From positions 1 to 64,000 of the forward strand of contig CAWAZS010000010.1 in NCBI GenBank assembly GCA_963786625.1: DNA of 64,000 bases, written 5' to 3'. Under the pieces are notes generated by a model that did not search any database, was not told the origin of the DNA, and saw only the letters and a list, made by a program, of their open reading frames with translations. The translations under genes were made by a program, and so were the position numbers. Source of the stretch: CAIWHR01 sp963786625 (lineage in GTDB: Bacteria; Pseudomonadota; Gammaproteobacteria; Burkholderiales; Casimicrobiaceae). This document shows positions 45,527-57,325 of this stretch, piece after piece; the first letter of the stretch is position 1, and each line of letters opens with the position of its first letter.

Positions 45527-46909
45527 ATGTCTTCGGTTCCGCTTTTCTGGCAACGCTGTCTCGACACGTTCCGCGAGGAACTGACGCCGCAGCAGTTCAA
45601 TACCTGGATCCATCCGCTCGCCCTCGACCACGTCGACGGTGGATACCGGCTGCGCACTCCCAACCGCTTCGTCCTGCAGTGGGTGAAGGACCGCTTCCTC
45701 ACGCGGATCGCCGCCCTCGCCGCGGAAATCGAGGGCCACCCGGTCTCGATCACGCTGGGCATCGCCGAAGGCGCCCCCGCCGCTCGCGCCGCGCCGGCTC
45801 CCGCCGCGCCGCCGGCCGCGGCCGCCGCGCCCGCCCCGATCGAGGCGGCCTCCGGCATGTCGCTCCCGCCGCTCGCGCCGCGCCGGCACGAACAGACCAG
45901 TCTGAATCCGGGCTTCACGTTCGCGACATTCGTTGCCGGCAAGGCGAACCAGCTCGCGCGCGCCGCCGGAATGCAGGTCGCCGACTATCCGACGTCGTAC
46001 AACCCGCTGTTCGTCTACGGCGGCGTCGGCCTCGGCAAGACGCACCTCGTCCAGGCGATCGGCAATCACATCCTGCAGCGCGACGGGGCGGCGAAGATCC
46101 GCTACATCCACGCCGAAACCTACGTCTCGGACGTCGTTCGCGCCTACCAGCACAAGGCGTTCGACGATTTCAAGCGCTATTACCGATCGCTCGACCTCCT
46201 GCTGATCGACGACATCCAGTTCTTCAGCGGCAAGAGCCGGACGCAGGAAGAGTTCTTCTATCTCTTCAACACGCTGATCGAGGCGCACAAGCAGGTCGTC
46301 ATCACCTGCGATACCTACCCGAAGGAGATCTCCGGCATCGAGGAGCGGCTCATCTCCCGCTTCGGGTGGGGCCTCACCGTCGCGCTCGAGCCGCCGGAGC
46401 TCGAGATGCGCGTCGCCATTCTCCTGGCCAAGGCCGCGGCGACAGGCCTCAAGCTCGACGAGCAGGTCGCCTTCTTCATCGCCAAGCACATCCGCTCGAA
46501 CGTGCGCGAGCTCGAGGGAGCGCTCAAGCGCGTGATCGCCTTTTCGAGCTTCCACGGGCAGGAGATCACGCTCGCCGTCGCCAAGGAGGCGCTGCGCGAT
46601 CTGCTGGCGGTCCAGAACCGGCAGATCTCGGTGGAGAACATCCAGAAGACCGTCGCCGACTACTACAAGATCCGCATTTCCGACATGCATTCGAAGAAGC
46701 GCTCGCGCGCGCTCGCCCGCCCGCGCCAGGTGGCCATGGCGCTGGCCAAGGAGCTCACCCAGCTCTCGCTGCCGGAAATCGGCAGCAACTTCGGCGGCCG
46801 CGATCACACGACGGTGCTGCACGCGTGCCGCCAGATCGCCAAGCTTCGGGAAACCATTCCGGAGCTCAACCACGACGTCAATTTTCTGCTGCAGGTCCTG
46901 CGTAACTGA
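45527..46909 (+). CDS. dnaA: chromosomal replication initiator protein DnaA
   Basis: 460 residues, unbroken. Domain I is FWQRCLDTFREELTPQQFNT; domain II is an Ala/Pro-rich linker (about 82-120). The AAA+ domain III has Walker A YGGVGLGKTHL (165-172), DLLLIDDIQFFSGK, and the initiator arginine finger region ISRFGWG. Domain IV has the DnaA-box-binding GGRDHTTVLHACRQI. It faces away from rpmH, the usual origin arrangement, and is followed by dnaN and gyrB. Confidence 0.98.
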   Translation: MSSVPLFWQRCLDTFREELTPQQFNTWIHPLALDHVDGGYRLRTPNRFVLQWVKDRFLTRIAALAAEIEGHPVSITLGIAEGAPAARAAPAPAAPPAAAAAPAPIEAASGMSLPPLAPRRHEQTSLNPGFTFATFVAGKANQLARAAGMQVADYPTSYNPLFVYGGVGLGKTHLVQAIGNHILQRDGAAKIRYIHAETYVSDVVRAYQHKAFDDFKRYYRSLDLLLIDDIQFFSGKSRTQEEFFYLFNTLIEAHKQVVITCDTYPKEISGIEERLISRFGWGLTVALEPPELEMRVAILLAKAAATGLKLDEQVAFFIAKHIRSNVRELEGALKRVIAFSSFHGQEITLAVAKEALRDLLAVQNRQISVENIQKTVADYYKIRISDMHSKKRSRALARPRQVAMALAKELTQLSLPEIGSNFGGRDHTTVLHACRQIAKLRETIPELNHDVNFLLQVLRN

Positions 46910-47183
46910 CGACTTCCCGGCCTCCGTGCCAGCGCATCCTGCCGATCGCCGTTTTCCAGCGTCCGCCACCGCAGTTTTTGCTGGAAAGCTGCCGGTTTCC
47001 CGTCTATAATTTGTGGATTGGACGCCTTGGATTGATTTTTCCAGAAAAGTCCCCAAACGATCCACCGCGGCTACCCACGTTGTCCACACGGTTCGTCAAA
47101 CGCCAACCCGCTATCGGGACTCGATTTTTCGATTCGATACCGGGAACCGTCCCGCTCCTGTTAGCTGTTCTATGGTTTAACCA
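46910..47183. other. dnaA-dnaN intergenic region: dnaN promoter and weak DnaA boxes
   Basis: A perfect TATAAT at 47005-47010 has TGGAAA 17 bases upstream and could drive dnaN. DnaA-box-like nonamers are TTGTCCACA at 47080-47088 (8 of 9) and a 7-of-9 match around 47013. AT-rich patches (TTGATTTTT, CGATTTTTCGATTCG) are unusual in this GC-rich sequence. Together with the perfect box upstream of dnaA this is a candidate oriC or its flank; the box density is low. Confidence 0.45.
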
Positions 47184-48287
47184 ATGCAATTAAAGCAAAT
47201 CGCCCGCGACGCGTTGTTGAAACCATTGCAAGCGGTGTCCGGCATCGTGGAACGCCGGCACACGCTCCCAATTCTCGCGAATGTGCTGGTCGAGCACCGG
47301 GATGGCCGGCTCTACGTGACGGCGACCGACCTCGAGATGCAGATCACCGCGCATTCGGAACTGGCCGGCAAGGAAACGCAGGCGGTGACCGTTGCCGCCC
47401 GGAAGCTCCAGGACCTGCTGCGCGCGCTGCCCGACGATGCGACGCTCACCGTCGAGGGCACCGGCAGCCGGATGACGCTGCGCGCCGGGCGCTCGCGCTT
47501 CAACCTGCAGACCCTGCCGGCGGCCGATTACCCGCGCATCGGCATCGGCCAGGATCAGGTGCAGGCGTTGACGCTGCCGCAGCGCGATTTGCGCGGGCTG
47601 CTCAAGTCCGTCGAGTTCGCCATGGCGCAGCAGGACATCCGCTATTACCTGAACGGGATGCTGCTCGTCATCGAGAAGGGATCGCTGCAGGCGGTCGCGA
47701 CCGACGGGCATCGCCTTTCGTGGGCGAGCCTCGACATCGGCGGCGATTACGCCCGGCAGGAAGTGATCCTGCCGCGCAAGACGGTCTTGGAACTGGGGAA
47801 GCTCCTCGCCGACACCGACGACCCGGTGACCCTCGACGTCCTGGCGAATCAGGTGCGCTTCCGCTTCGCCAACATCGAGCTGGTGAGCAAGGTCGTCGAC
47901 GGCAAGTTTCCCGATTACAACCGCGTCATCCCGGCCGGCCACGCCAAGCGCATCGAGCTCCCCCGCAACGAGCTGCTCGCGGCGCTGCAGCGCGCGGCGA
48001 TACTCTCGAACGAGAAGTTCCGCGGCGTGCGGCTCGTGCTCGGCAACGATCAGCTGAAGATCATCTGCACGAACAGCGAGCAGGAGGAAGCCGAGGAGGA
48101 GCTCGAGGTCGCCTACAAGGGCGATCCGCTGGACATCGGCTTCAACATCACCTATCTGCTCGACGTGCTGCAGAACATGGCGATGGAGCGCGTCGAGCTC
48201 GCGTTCGGCGATGCGAACTCCAGCGCGCTCGTCACCGTACCCGAGCGCAACGACTACAAGTACGTCGTGATGCCGATGCGCATCTGA
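47184..48287 (+). CDS. dnaN: DNA polymerase III beta sliding clamp
   Basis: 367 residues, unbroken, three repeated clamp domains. It starts MQLKQIARDALLKPLQAVSG with the family IVERRHTLPILANVLVE. The C-terminus ends KYVVMPMRI, the conserved closing peptide. It tethers the polymerase to DNA as a ring dimer. It lies 274 bases after dnaA. Confidence 0.98.
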   Translation: MQLKQIARDALLKPLQAVSGIVERRHTLPILANVLVEHRDGRLYVTATDLEMQITAHSELAGKETQAVTVAARKLQDLLRALPDDATLTVEGTGSRMTLRAGRSRFNLQTLPAADYPRIGIGQDQVQALTLPQRDLRGLLKSVEFAMAQQDIRYYLNGMLLVIEKGSLQAVATDGHRLSWASLDIGGDYARQEVILPRKTVLELGKLLADTDDPVTLDVLANQVRFRFANIELVSKVVDGKFPDYNRVIPAGHAKRIELPRNELLAALQRAAILSNEKFRGVRLVLGNDQLKIICTNSEQEEAEEELEVAYKGDPLDIGFNITYLLDVLQNMAMERVELAFGDANSSALVTVPERNDYKYVVMPMRI

Positions 48288-48311
48288 GGACCGGATCGCG
48301 ACGCTGGCGTC

Positions 48312-48334
48312 GGCGCCGACCGCGGGTCGGCGCC
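48312..48334. promoter_or_regulatory. strong hairpin in the dnaN-gyrB gap
   Basis: GGCGCCGACC and GGTCGGCGCC form a perfect 10-bp stem with a 3-base GCG loop, centred 50 bases before the gyrB start. No U-run follows, so it is not a standard terminator. It could act as an mRNA-stability or attenuation element. Confidence 0.55.
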
Positions 48335-48372
48335 GGTGCTTTGAGCGGCACCGAATACAACCGAAGGCAACG

Positions 48373-50796
<2,424 letters not shown>

Positions 50797-50836
50797 GGGC
50801 GGCGCGCCCTCGCCGAAGCCGACCGACCGCGGATGC

Positions 50837-51238
50837 CTAGTCGCTGACCTGCCGGCGCCCGGCCTTTATCTGTCCGCGCTTGACCTTGGCGTCCACGCGC
50901 CGGCGCTGCGAGGCTCGCGTCGGCTTCGTCGGCCGGCGCTCGAGCGGCGCCACGGCGACGCTGTCCACGAGTTCCTGCAGGCGCGCCAGCGCGTCGTCGC
51001 GATTGCGCTCCAGGCTGCGAAAGCGCTGGGCCTTGATGATCACGACGCCATCGCGGGTGATCCGCTGATCGCTGTTCGCCAGGAGCCGCGCCTTGACCGC
51101 GTCCGGCAACGACGATGCGCGGATGTCGAAGCGCAGATGCAGCGCCGTGGAGACCTTGTTGACGTTCTGCCCGCCTGCGCCCTGCGCGCGAATCGCGGAC
51201 CACTCGATCTCCGCCGGGTCGACGACGATCTGCATCAC
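50837..51238 (-). CDS. arfB: alternative ribosome-rescue factor ArfB (peptidyl-tRNA hydrolase)
   Basis: 133 residues. The GGQ catalytic motif lies in IRAQGAGGQNVNKVSTALHL, with RITRDGVVIIKAQRFRSLER and a basic C-terminal tail (KVKRGQIKAGRRQVSD) that enters the empty mRNA channel. It frees stalled ribosomes without a stop codon. Start at 51238 or the next Met at 51235. Confidence 0.93.
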   Translation of the reverse strand: MMQIVVDPAEIEWSAIRAQGAGGQNVNKVSTALHLRFDIRASSLPDAVKARLLANSDQRITRDGVVIIKAQRFRSLERNRDDALARLQELVDSVAVAPLERRPTKPTRASQRRRVDAKVKRGQIKAGRRQVSD

Positions 51239-51330
51239 CAGCTCCGAGGATCGGACGAGCTTGAAGGGCTGCGGCGGGCGCCGGCAGGTAACCGGCCGAA
51301 GCGCGAGCCCGTCGCTCCAGTTTGGCCCGA

Positions 51331-54233
51331 CTACTTTGCCGAGGTGCGGCGGGAACGCGTCTTGGGCTTGGTCTTCGCGCTGGCCGCGGCGGTGCGGGGT
51401 GTCCGGCGTGCCGCCGCGGGTTTAGCCGCGCGCGGTGCCCGAGGCTTGGCCGTCGCCGCCGAGGCGCTCCGCGGCTTGGCGACGGTCTTCGCCGGCCGCT
51501 TGCGCGCCTTTGCGGCGCCCGTCGACGCCGCGCCGCCCTGCTTCGCGACTTTCGCTTCGAGGAGCTCCAGCGCGTCGGCGAGGGTCAGCGTATCGACCTT
51601 GTCCCGATCGGGCACCGTGGCGTTGACCTCGCCGTGCTTCACGTACGGGCCGTAGCGCCCGGCGTACAGCTCGACCGGCTTCTTGTCCCCGGGGTGCGGA
51701 CCGAGCACGCGCAACGCGGTCGCGCCACCGCGCGCGCTGCGCGCGCCGCCCTTGGTTGCGTCCCTGGCCTCGAACTCGAAGCCGATCTTCCCGTCGGGCT
51801 GGCGCACGAGATACGCGGCAAATCCGCGCTTGGTGCGCGAGGACACGAACTGCAGCAGGTCGGTCTTGCCCGTGGCGAGGAGCTTCTGCATCTGCGCCCG
51901 CTCGACGGGGCGTTGCAGGATCACCCGGCCCGATCGGAAGTCGCAGGTCTTTTCCGGGCCGACCGCCTTCTCGCAGACGTAGGCCTGAGGCATCTCGAAG
52001 ACGCGCGCATTGCACTTCGGGCAGGCGCCGAGCGGCTCGAGACCGGTGAAATCGGGAGGCGCGGCCGAATCGTCGGATCCCCCGTCGCCGAAATCGAACG
52101 TGACCTCGTGCGCGTCGTTCAGGCGCAGCGCCGCGGTGAACGGCCGGCCCAGCCGGCTGCGAAAGCCCTCGAGCGGGCCGACCTGCCGGTCGCGCAGCAG
52201 GGCGTCGGCCTCGGCGACCTCGAGCTGCCGCCCGCCCATGATCTTCCAGAAGCCGAAGGCGCAGGACTGGCACTGGAACTTCTTGTAGTTCTCGTGGACT
52301 TCGCCGCCGCACTTCGGGCAGCGCGCGTTCAGGGTTCCGAAGTCGCCGGGAATCGTGTCGCTCTCGTAGCCCTTGGCCTGGCCGACGATGTGCTGGGTCA
52401 TCGCCGCGATCTCGCGCATGAACGCCGAGCGCTTCAGCTTGCCGTGCTCCATCTGCGCAAGCTTGAATTCCCACTCGGCGGTGAGCTCCGGCGAGAAGAG
52501 CTCGGGGACGCCGAGCCCGTGGAGCAGCGTCATCAGCGAGAACGCCTTGGCCGTGGGAATGAGCTCGCGGCCCTCGCGATGGACGTACTTCTCCGCGAGG
52601 AGGCCCTCGATGATCTGCGCGCGCGTCGCCGGCGTGCCGAGGCCCTTCTCGCGCATCGCCTCGCGCAGCTCCTCGTCGTCGATCGATTTGCCGGCGCCCT
52701 CCATCGCCGAGAGCAGCGTCGCCTCGTTGAAGCGCGCCGGCGGCCGCGTCGTGTTGGCGGCGACCTCGACCTTCAGCGTGCGCACCTTCTCGCCCGGCTC
52801 GACCGCGGCGAGGGTGGCCTTGTCGCCGGGCTTCGCCGTGCCGGGGGCGCCCTCCTCCGCCTGCGCCTCCTTGCCGTAGACGGCGAGCCAGCCCGGCGCG
52901 ACCAGCACCTTGCCTTCGGACTTGAACGGCTCGCCGGCGACGCGGGTGATGCGCGAGGTCACCATGAATTCGGCCGGGGGATAGAACGCCGCGAGGAAGC
53001 GCTTGACGACGAAGTCGTAGAGCTTCGCCTCGATCTCGCTCAGGTGCTTCGGGTGGATCGTCGTCGGGATGATCGCGAAGTGATCGGAGATCTTCGCGTT
53101 GTCGAAGATCCGGCGGTTGGGCCGCACCCACTTCTGCTTCAGCACCTGGTTCGCAAACGCGCGATAGGCGCGTCGCCTCGGCCAGCGCCTCCATCGTCGC
53201 CTTGACCGTGTCGATGTAGTCCTCGGGCAACGCGCGCGAGTCGGTGCGCGGATAGGTGAGCACCTTGTGCTTCTCGTAGAGCGCCTGCGCGAGCGACAGG
53301 GTGGTGCGCGCGGAGAAGCCGAACCGGCCGTTGGCCTCGCGCTGCAGCGTCGTGAGGTCGTAGAGCAGCGGCGCGCCCTGCGTCGTCGGCTTCGCTTCCT
53401 CGGTGACCTCGCCCGGCTTGCCCTCGCACTTCGCGGCGATGGCCTGTGCCCGCGCGGCCTCCCACAGGCGCTCCGCGCGCGCATCCGGGTCCTCGCCGGT
53501 CTTGCGCCACTGCTCGTCGAACCAGCGGCCCGTGTATTCGCCGCCGCTCGCGCCGAACGTGCCGTGCACCTCCCAGTAGTCGCGCGGACGGAATGCGCGG
53601 ATCTTCTCCTCGCGCTCGACGAGGATCGCCAGCGTGGGGGTCTGCACGCGCCCGACCGTCGTCAGCTGGAAGCCGCCGGACTTCGAATTGAACGCGGTCA
53701 TCGCGCGCGTGCCGTTGATGCCGACCAGCCAGTCGGACTCGGAGCGGCATACCGCGGCATCGGCGAGCGGGAGCATCTCGGCGTCGGCGCGGAGATGGGC
53801 GAAGCCTTCGCGGATCGCGGCCGTGGTCATCGACTGCAGCCACAGGCGGCGGATCGGCTTCGTCGTCTTCGCGTACTGCACGATGTACCGGAAGATGAGC
53901 TCGCCCTCGCGGCCGGCGTCGCAGGCGTTGATCGAGGCCGACGACGTCCTTGCGCTTGATGAGCCGGACCAGGAGCTTCAGCCGCGCCTCGTTTTTCTCG
54001 ATGGGCTTCAGCGCGAACTTCGACGGGATGGCCGGCAGGTGCGCGAACGTCCACTTGCCGCGCTTGACCTCCTCCTCCTCGGGCATCCCGATCTCGAGCA
54101 GGTGGCCGACCGCCGAGGACAGCACGTAGTCGCTGCCCTCGAAGTAGTCGTCGTGGCGAGTGAAGCCGCCCAGCGCCCGCGCGATGTCGGCGGCGACGGA
54201 GGGCTTCTCGGCGATGATCAGGGTCTTCGACAT
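51331..54233 (-). CDS. topB: DNA topoisomerase III-type enzyme (type IA)
   Basis: About 965 residues. TOPRIM N-terminus MSKTLIIAEKPSVAADIARA, SSAVGHLLEI and ACDAGREGELIFR. The active-site tyrosine is in KVLTYPRTDSRALPEDY. Later come KGLGTPATRAQIIEGL and two C-terminal zinc-like ribbons (CPKCGGEVHENYKKFQCQSC and CPKCNARVFEM...C). A strand-coupling domain and a Lys/Ala/Arg-rich tail of about 60 residues (KPRAPRAAKPAAARRTPRTA) close it. Single extra bases near 53935 and 53165 split the frame; removing them restores GINACDAGREG and EATRAYRAFANQVL. The start at 54233 is the family N-terminus. Confidence 0.92.
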
Positions 54234-54363
54234 GGGCTCGCGACGCAAAGAGCCGCAGATAGTACCCAAGTCAAAGCGCCCCGGGCAAGAAAACCTTTTG
54301 CCGAACCGGCCCGACGCGCGTGGGTGCACGCACGCGCGTGCGCGCGTGCGCTCGCCCGCGCGA

Positions 54364-55461
54364 TCAACCGACGCGCTGCCAGAGCCCGCCGGGCAGCGCG
54401 TTGACCCGGCCGTCGAGTTCCAGTGCGGTCAGCGCCGCGGCCACGGTGGCCGCGGAAAGGCCGGTCCTCGCGGCAAGCGTGTCGACGTCGGCCGGGTCGT
54501 AGCCCAGCGCGCGGAGCACCGCGCGCGCGGCAGCGTCGGGCCTGCCGCGGCCTTGCGGCTGCGTCGCGCGCGGGGGACGCGACTGCGGGAACCCCCAGCT
54601 CGTCGAGGATGTCCTGGGCCGTCTCGACGAGCTTGGCGCCTTCGCGGATGAGCTTGTGCGGGCCCTTCGAGAACGGCGAGTGGATCGAGCCGGGCAGCGC
54701 GAACACTTCGCGTCCCTGTTCGCCGCGCCAGACGCGCAGTGACGAGCGAGCCCGACGACAGCGTCGCCTCGATCACGAGCACGCCGCGCGCGAGGCCGCT
54801 GACGAGTCGATTGCGCCGCGGGAAAGTTCTGCTTGAGCGGAGGCGTGCCGAGCGCGAACTCGGAGATCACGAGACCGCGCGCCGCGAGATCGTGCGCGAG
54901 GTCGCGGTTGCGCGCCGGATAGACGCGATCGGGCCCGGTGCCGACGACCGCGATGCTGCTCGCCGCGTGCGCCAGGCCGCCGCGGTGCGCCGCGGCGTCG
55001 ATGCCGACGCGCCAGACCGCTGACGATCGCGAAGCCGGCGGACGCGAGCGCGCGGCGAATGCCTCGGCGTCGGCGCAGCCCTGCGCCGTCGCGTTGCGGC
55101 TGCCGACGATCGCAAACGCCGGCCCGGCGAGAAGCTCGCGCCGGCCCATGCAGTAGAACACCGGCGGCGGGTCGCCGATCTCCAGCAGCGCGCGCGGATA
55201 GTCGGCAGTCGTCCCAGGCGACGAGATCGTGGCCGGGCTCGCGCAGCCAGGCGAGCGTGGCCGCGAGACGCTCTTGCATCGGGGGCGGCGTCGAGCGCCG
55301 CGATGTCGCGCGCGCGGCGCGTGGCGACGACGTTGCGCAGGCGTTGCGCCGAGCACGCCTTCCGGGCTGCCGAAGGCGCGCAGCAGGTCGACGAGGGATC
55401 GCGGCGCGACGCCGGAGAGCTGCAGCCGCGCCCATGCCTCGGCGCGGGCGTCGACGTTCAT
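54364..55461 (-). CDS. dprA: DNA-processing protein DprA
   Basis: Loads RecA on incoming single strands during natural transformation. The Rossmann-like core is recognisable across three frames: RALLEIGDPPPVFYCMG, PAFAIVGSRNATAQG (nucleotide/ssDNA loop), GFAIVSGLARGIDAAAHRG, GTGPDRVYPARNRDLA, ISEFALGTPPLKQNFP, LVIEATLSSGSLVTARLA, and GREVFALPGSIHSPFSKGPH. The C-terminal winged helix is LGYDPADVDTLAARTGLSAA. At least six single-base shifts lie in 1.1 kb, the worst-hit gene here. The order and completeness of the blocks argue that the gene is whole in the organism. Confidence 0.9.
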   Translation of the reverse strand: MNVDARAEAWARLQLSGVAPRSLVDLLRAFGSPEGVLGATPAQRRRHAPRARHRGARRRPRCKSVSRPRSPGCASPATISSPGTTADYPRALLEIGDPPPVFYCMGRRELLAGPAFAIVGSRNATAQGCADAEAFAARSRPPASRSSAVWRVGIDAAAHRGGLAHAASSIAVVGTGPDRVYPARNRDLAHDLAARGLVISEFALGTPPLKQNFPAAQSTRQRPRARRARDRGDAVVGLARHCASGAANRDAKCSRCPARSTRRSRRARTSSSAKAPSSSRRPRTSSTSWGFPQSRPPRATQPQGRGRPDAAARAVLRALGYDPADVDTLAARTGLSAATVAAALTALELDGRVNALPGGLWQRVG

Positions 55462-55498
55462 CGGATTCGCCGCGGCGGTGGCCGCCGCGGCGCGAGGG

Positions 55499-56611
55499 TC
55501 AGGGATTGCGAACGTAATCGCCGACGAAGACGGGGTCCGTCGTGTTGAGGACGATCGCGTACGCGACGCGGTCGAAAACGCGGAACACGAACAGGAGACC
55601 GCTGCGCTCGTCGGGCACGTCGAGCAGGCGCTCGGGCTGGAAGAAGCGGGTCGGTTCGGGGGTCCATTCGTACGGGAATAGCGCGATCTGGTCCGGGCTC
55701 GTCGGCGGCCGTGGGTCCGCTATCGGCGGGACCACGCGGTAGATCGCGAGCACGGCGCCGATATCCAGGCCGTCTCTTGCCCCCCGGTCGAGGGTCACGA
55801 TCCAGCCGCGCGCCGCCTCGATGGCGTCGCGGTTGGTGGCGATGATCTGTCCGGTGATCGGGCGCGTAGGCGCGTGTGGCACGTAGCTCAGCAGTTGCCC
55901 GCGCGGCGCCGGAACCAGGCGGTCCCCGACCAGGATCTCTTCGTTCGCAGCGATGATGCGCAGGGTGGAAACCTCCGCGAAGCGCTCGACCTTCGCTGTG
56001 CCGAGGTAGCGCTGCTCGACGCCCAGCAGCTCGTCACTGCCGATCGACCGCAACTCCCGCCCCTGCCGGTAGATGTGCCACAGGTCGCCGGCCTTGGCCT
56101 CGGTGCCGATGGCATAGACGAAATCGCCCTCGCCGCGAACGACGCGGCCGTCGCGCCCGGCGATGATCTGCGCGGCGTTGGCGAGCCCCTCGGGCCCGGT
56201 GATCAGCGGGCGCGACAGGTACGGCTCGATGTCGCCCGCCGGAATCGCCGGAATCGCATCGACATCCAGCGGGCTCACCCGCACCGAGGGCGACAGTCGG
56301 GTCGCCGGACGCTCGAGCGACAGACGCCACTGTCCGTCGAGCTTGTCGAGGACGATCACGTCGCCGGGATAGATCAGGTGCGGGTTCTTGATCTGCTCGC
56401 GATTCATCCGCCAGATTTCCGGCCAGCGCCAGGGCTCCTTCAGGAACCTCCCGGAGATCCCCCACAGGGTGTCGCCTTTCTGCACCGTGTAGCGGTTGGG
56501 AACCGAGTCCTTGACCTGGACGTCGGCGGCGCTGGCGGCGGCGGCACCGAGGACGAGCACCGCCGCGGCGGTCGCGACGATGAAATTCGCTATGCTAAAC
56601 TTCTGACGCAT
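55499..56611 (-). CDS. LysM peptidoglycan-binding protein
   Basis: About 370 residues. A signal peptide (IVATAAAVLVLGAAAASAA) is followed at once by one LysM domain (RYTVQKGDTLWGISGRFLKE, NPHLIYPGDVIVLD), which binds glycan strands. The remaining 270 residues are beta-rich without a known catalytic domain. The start at 56611 (MRQKFSIANF) is preceded by GGAAGAGG; an upstream Met at 56662 is less likely. It is divergent from def and upstream of dprA, a common betaproteobacterial arrangement. The frame is intact. Confidence 0.9.
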   Translation of the reverse strand: MRQKFSIANFIVATAAAVLVLGAAAASAADVQVKDSVPNRYTVQKGDTLWGISGRFLKEPWRWPEIWRMNREQIKNPHLIYPGDVIVLDKLDGQWRLSLERPATRLSPSVRVSPLDVDAIPAIPAGDIEPYLSRPLITGPEGLANAAQIIAGRDGRVVRGEGDFVYAIGTEAKAGDLWHIYRQGRELRSIGSDELLGVEQRYLGTAKVERFAEVSTLRIIAANEEILVGDRLVPAPRGQLLSYVPHAPTRPITGQIIATNRDAIEAARGWIVTLDRGARDGLDIGAVLAIYRVVPPIADPRPPTSPDQIALFPYEWTPEPTRFFQPERLLDVPDERSGLLFVFRVFDRVAYAIVLNTTDPVFVGDYVRNP

Positions 56612-56802
56612 AAAGCCTCTTCCGGTGGGGGCGGGGCTTGCTAACGTCCTAAACCGCCGCAAAATAAGGGCTTACGGCGGATTCTGCATCCCCAGTCTAC
56701 ATTTTGCAAGCTAAATGCGCCGAAAGGCGCGTCGCGTCGATCCGATGTGTGTACAGCCGGTCACGCAAGCCGGCCCGGTGCCCGACCCCACCCCGAATCG
56801 CG

Positions 56803-57307
56803 ATGGCCGTCCTGAAAATACTCGAATACCCCGACCCGCGGTTGCGCAAGATCGCGGCGCCCGTGACCGCGTTCACGCCGGAGGCTGCGTAAGCTGGTCG
56901 AGGACATGGCGGAGACCATGTACGCCGCGCCCGGGATCGGGCTCGCGGCGACGCAGGTGGACGTGCACAAGCGCATCGTCGTGATGGACGTCTCGGAGGC
57001 GCGCGACGAGCTCCGCGTCTTCGTCAATCCGGAGATCGTCACCGCCGCGGGCGAAGCCGAGAACGAAGAAGGCTGTCTTTCGGTGCCCGGGTACTACGAC
57101 AGGGTCACGCGCGCGGCCTCGATCCGCGTGCGCGCCCTCGATGTGCGCGGCAATGCCTTCGAGCTCGAGGCCGCGGGCATGCTCGGCGTGTGCATTCAGC
57201 ATGAGATGGATCACCTCGTCGGCAGGGTATTCGTCGATCATCTGTCGCAGCTGAAGCGGGCACGGCTCGCCGCGAGGCTGCGCAAGAAGCAGCGCCTGGC
57301 TGGCTGA
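56803..57307 (+). CDS. def: peptide deformylase
   Basis: Removes the formyl group from nascent Met. Start MAVLKILEYPDPRLRKIA; motif I GIGLAATQVD, motif II ENEEGCLSVPG with the metal Cys, motif III QHEMDHLVG with two His ligands and the catalytic Glu. One extra base near 56889 creates a false TAA; removing it gives FTPEALRKLVEDMAETM. The repaired length, 167 residues, is normal. It forms an operon with fmt 18 bases downstream. Confidence 0.95.
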
Positions 57308-57325
57308 GCCGGGGCGAACTCCGCA

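Noticed and set aside
48312..48334. Hairpin before gyrB as a rho-independent terminator of dnaN
   Set aside because: No run of T follows the stem, so it is reported as a hairpin of unknown role.
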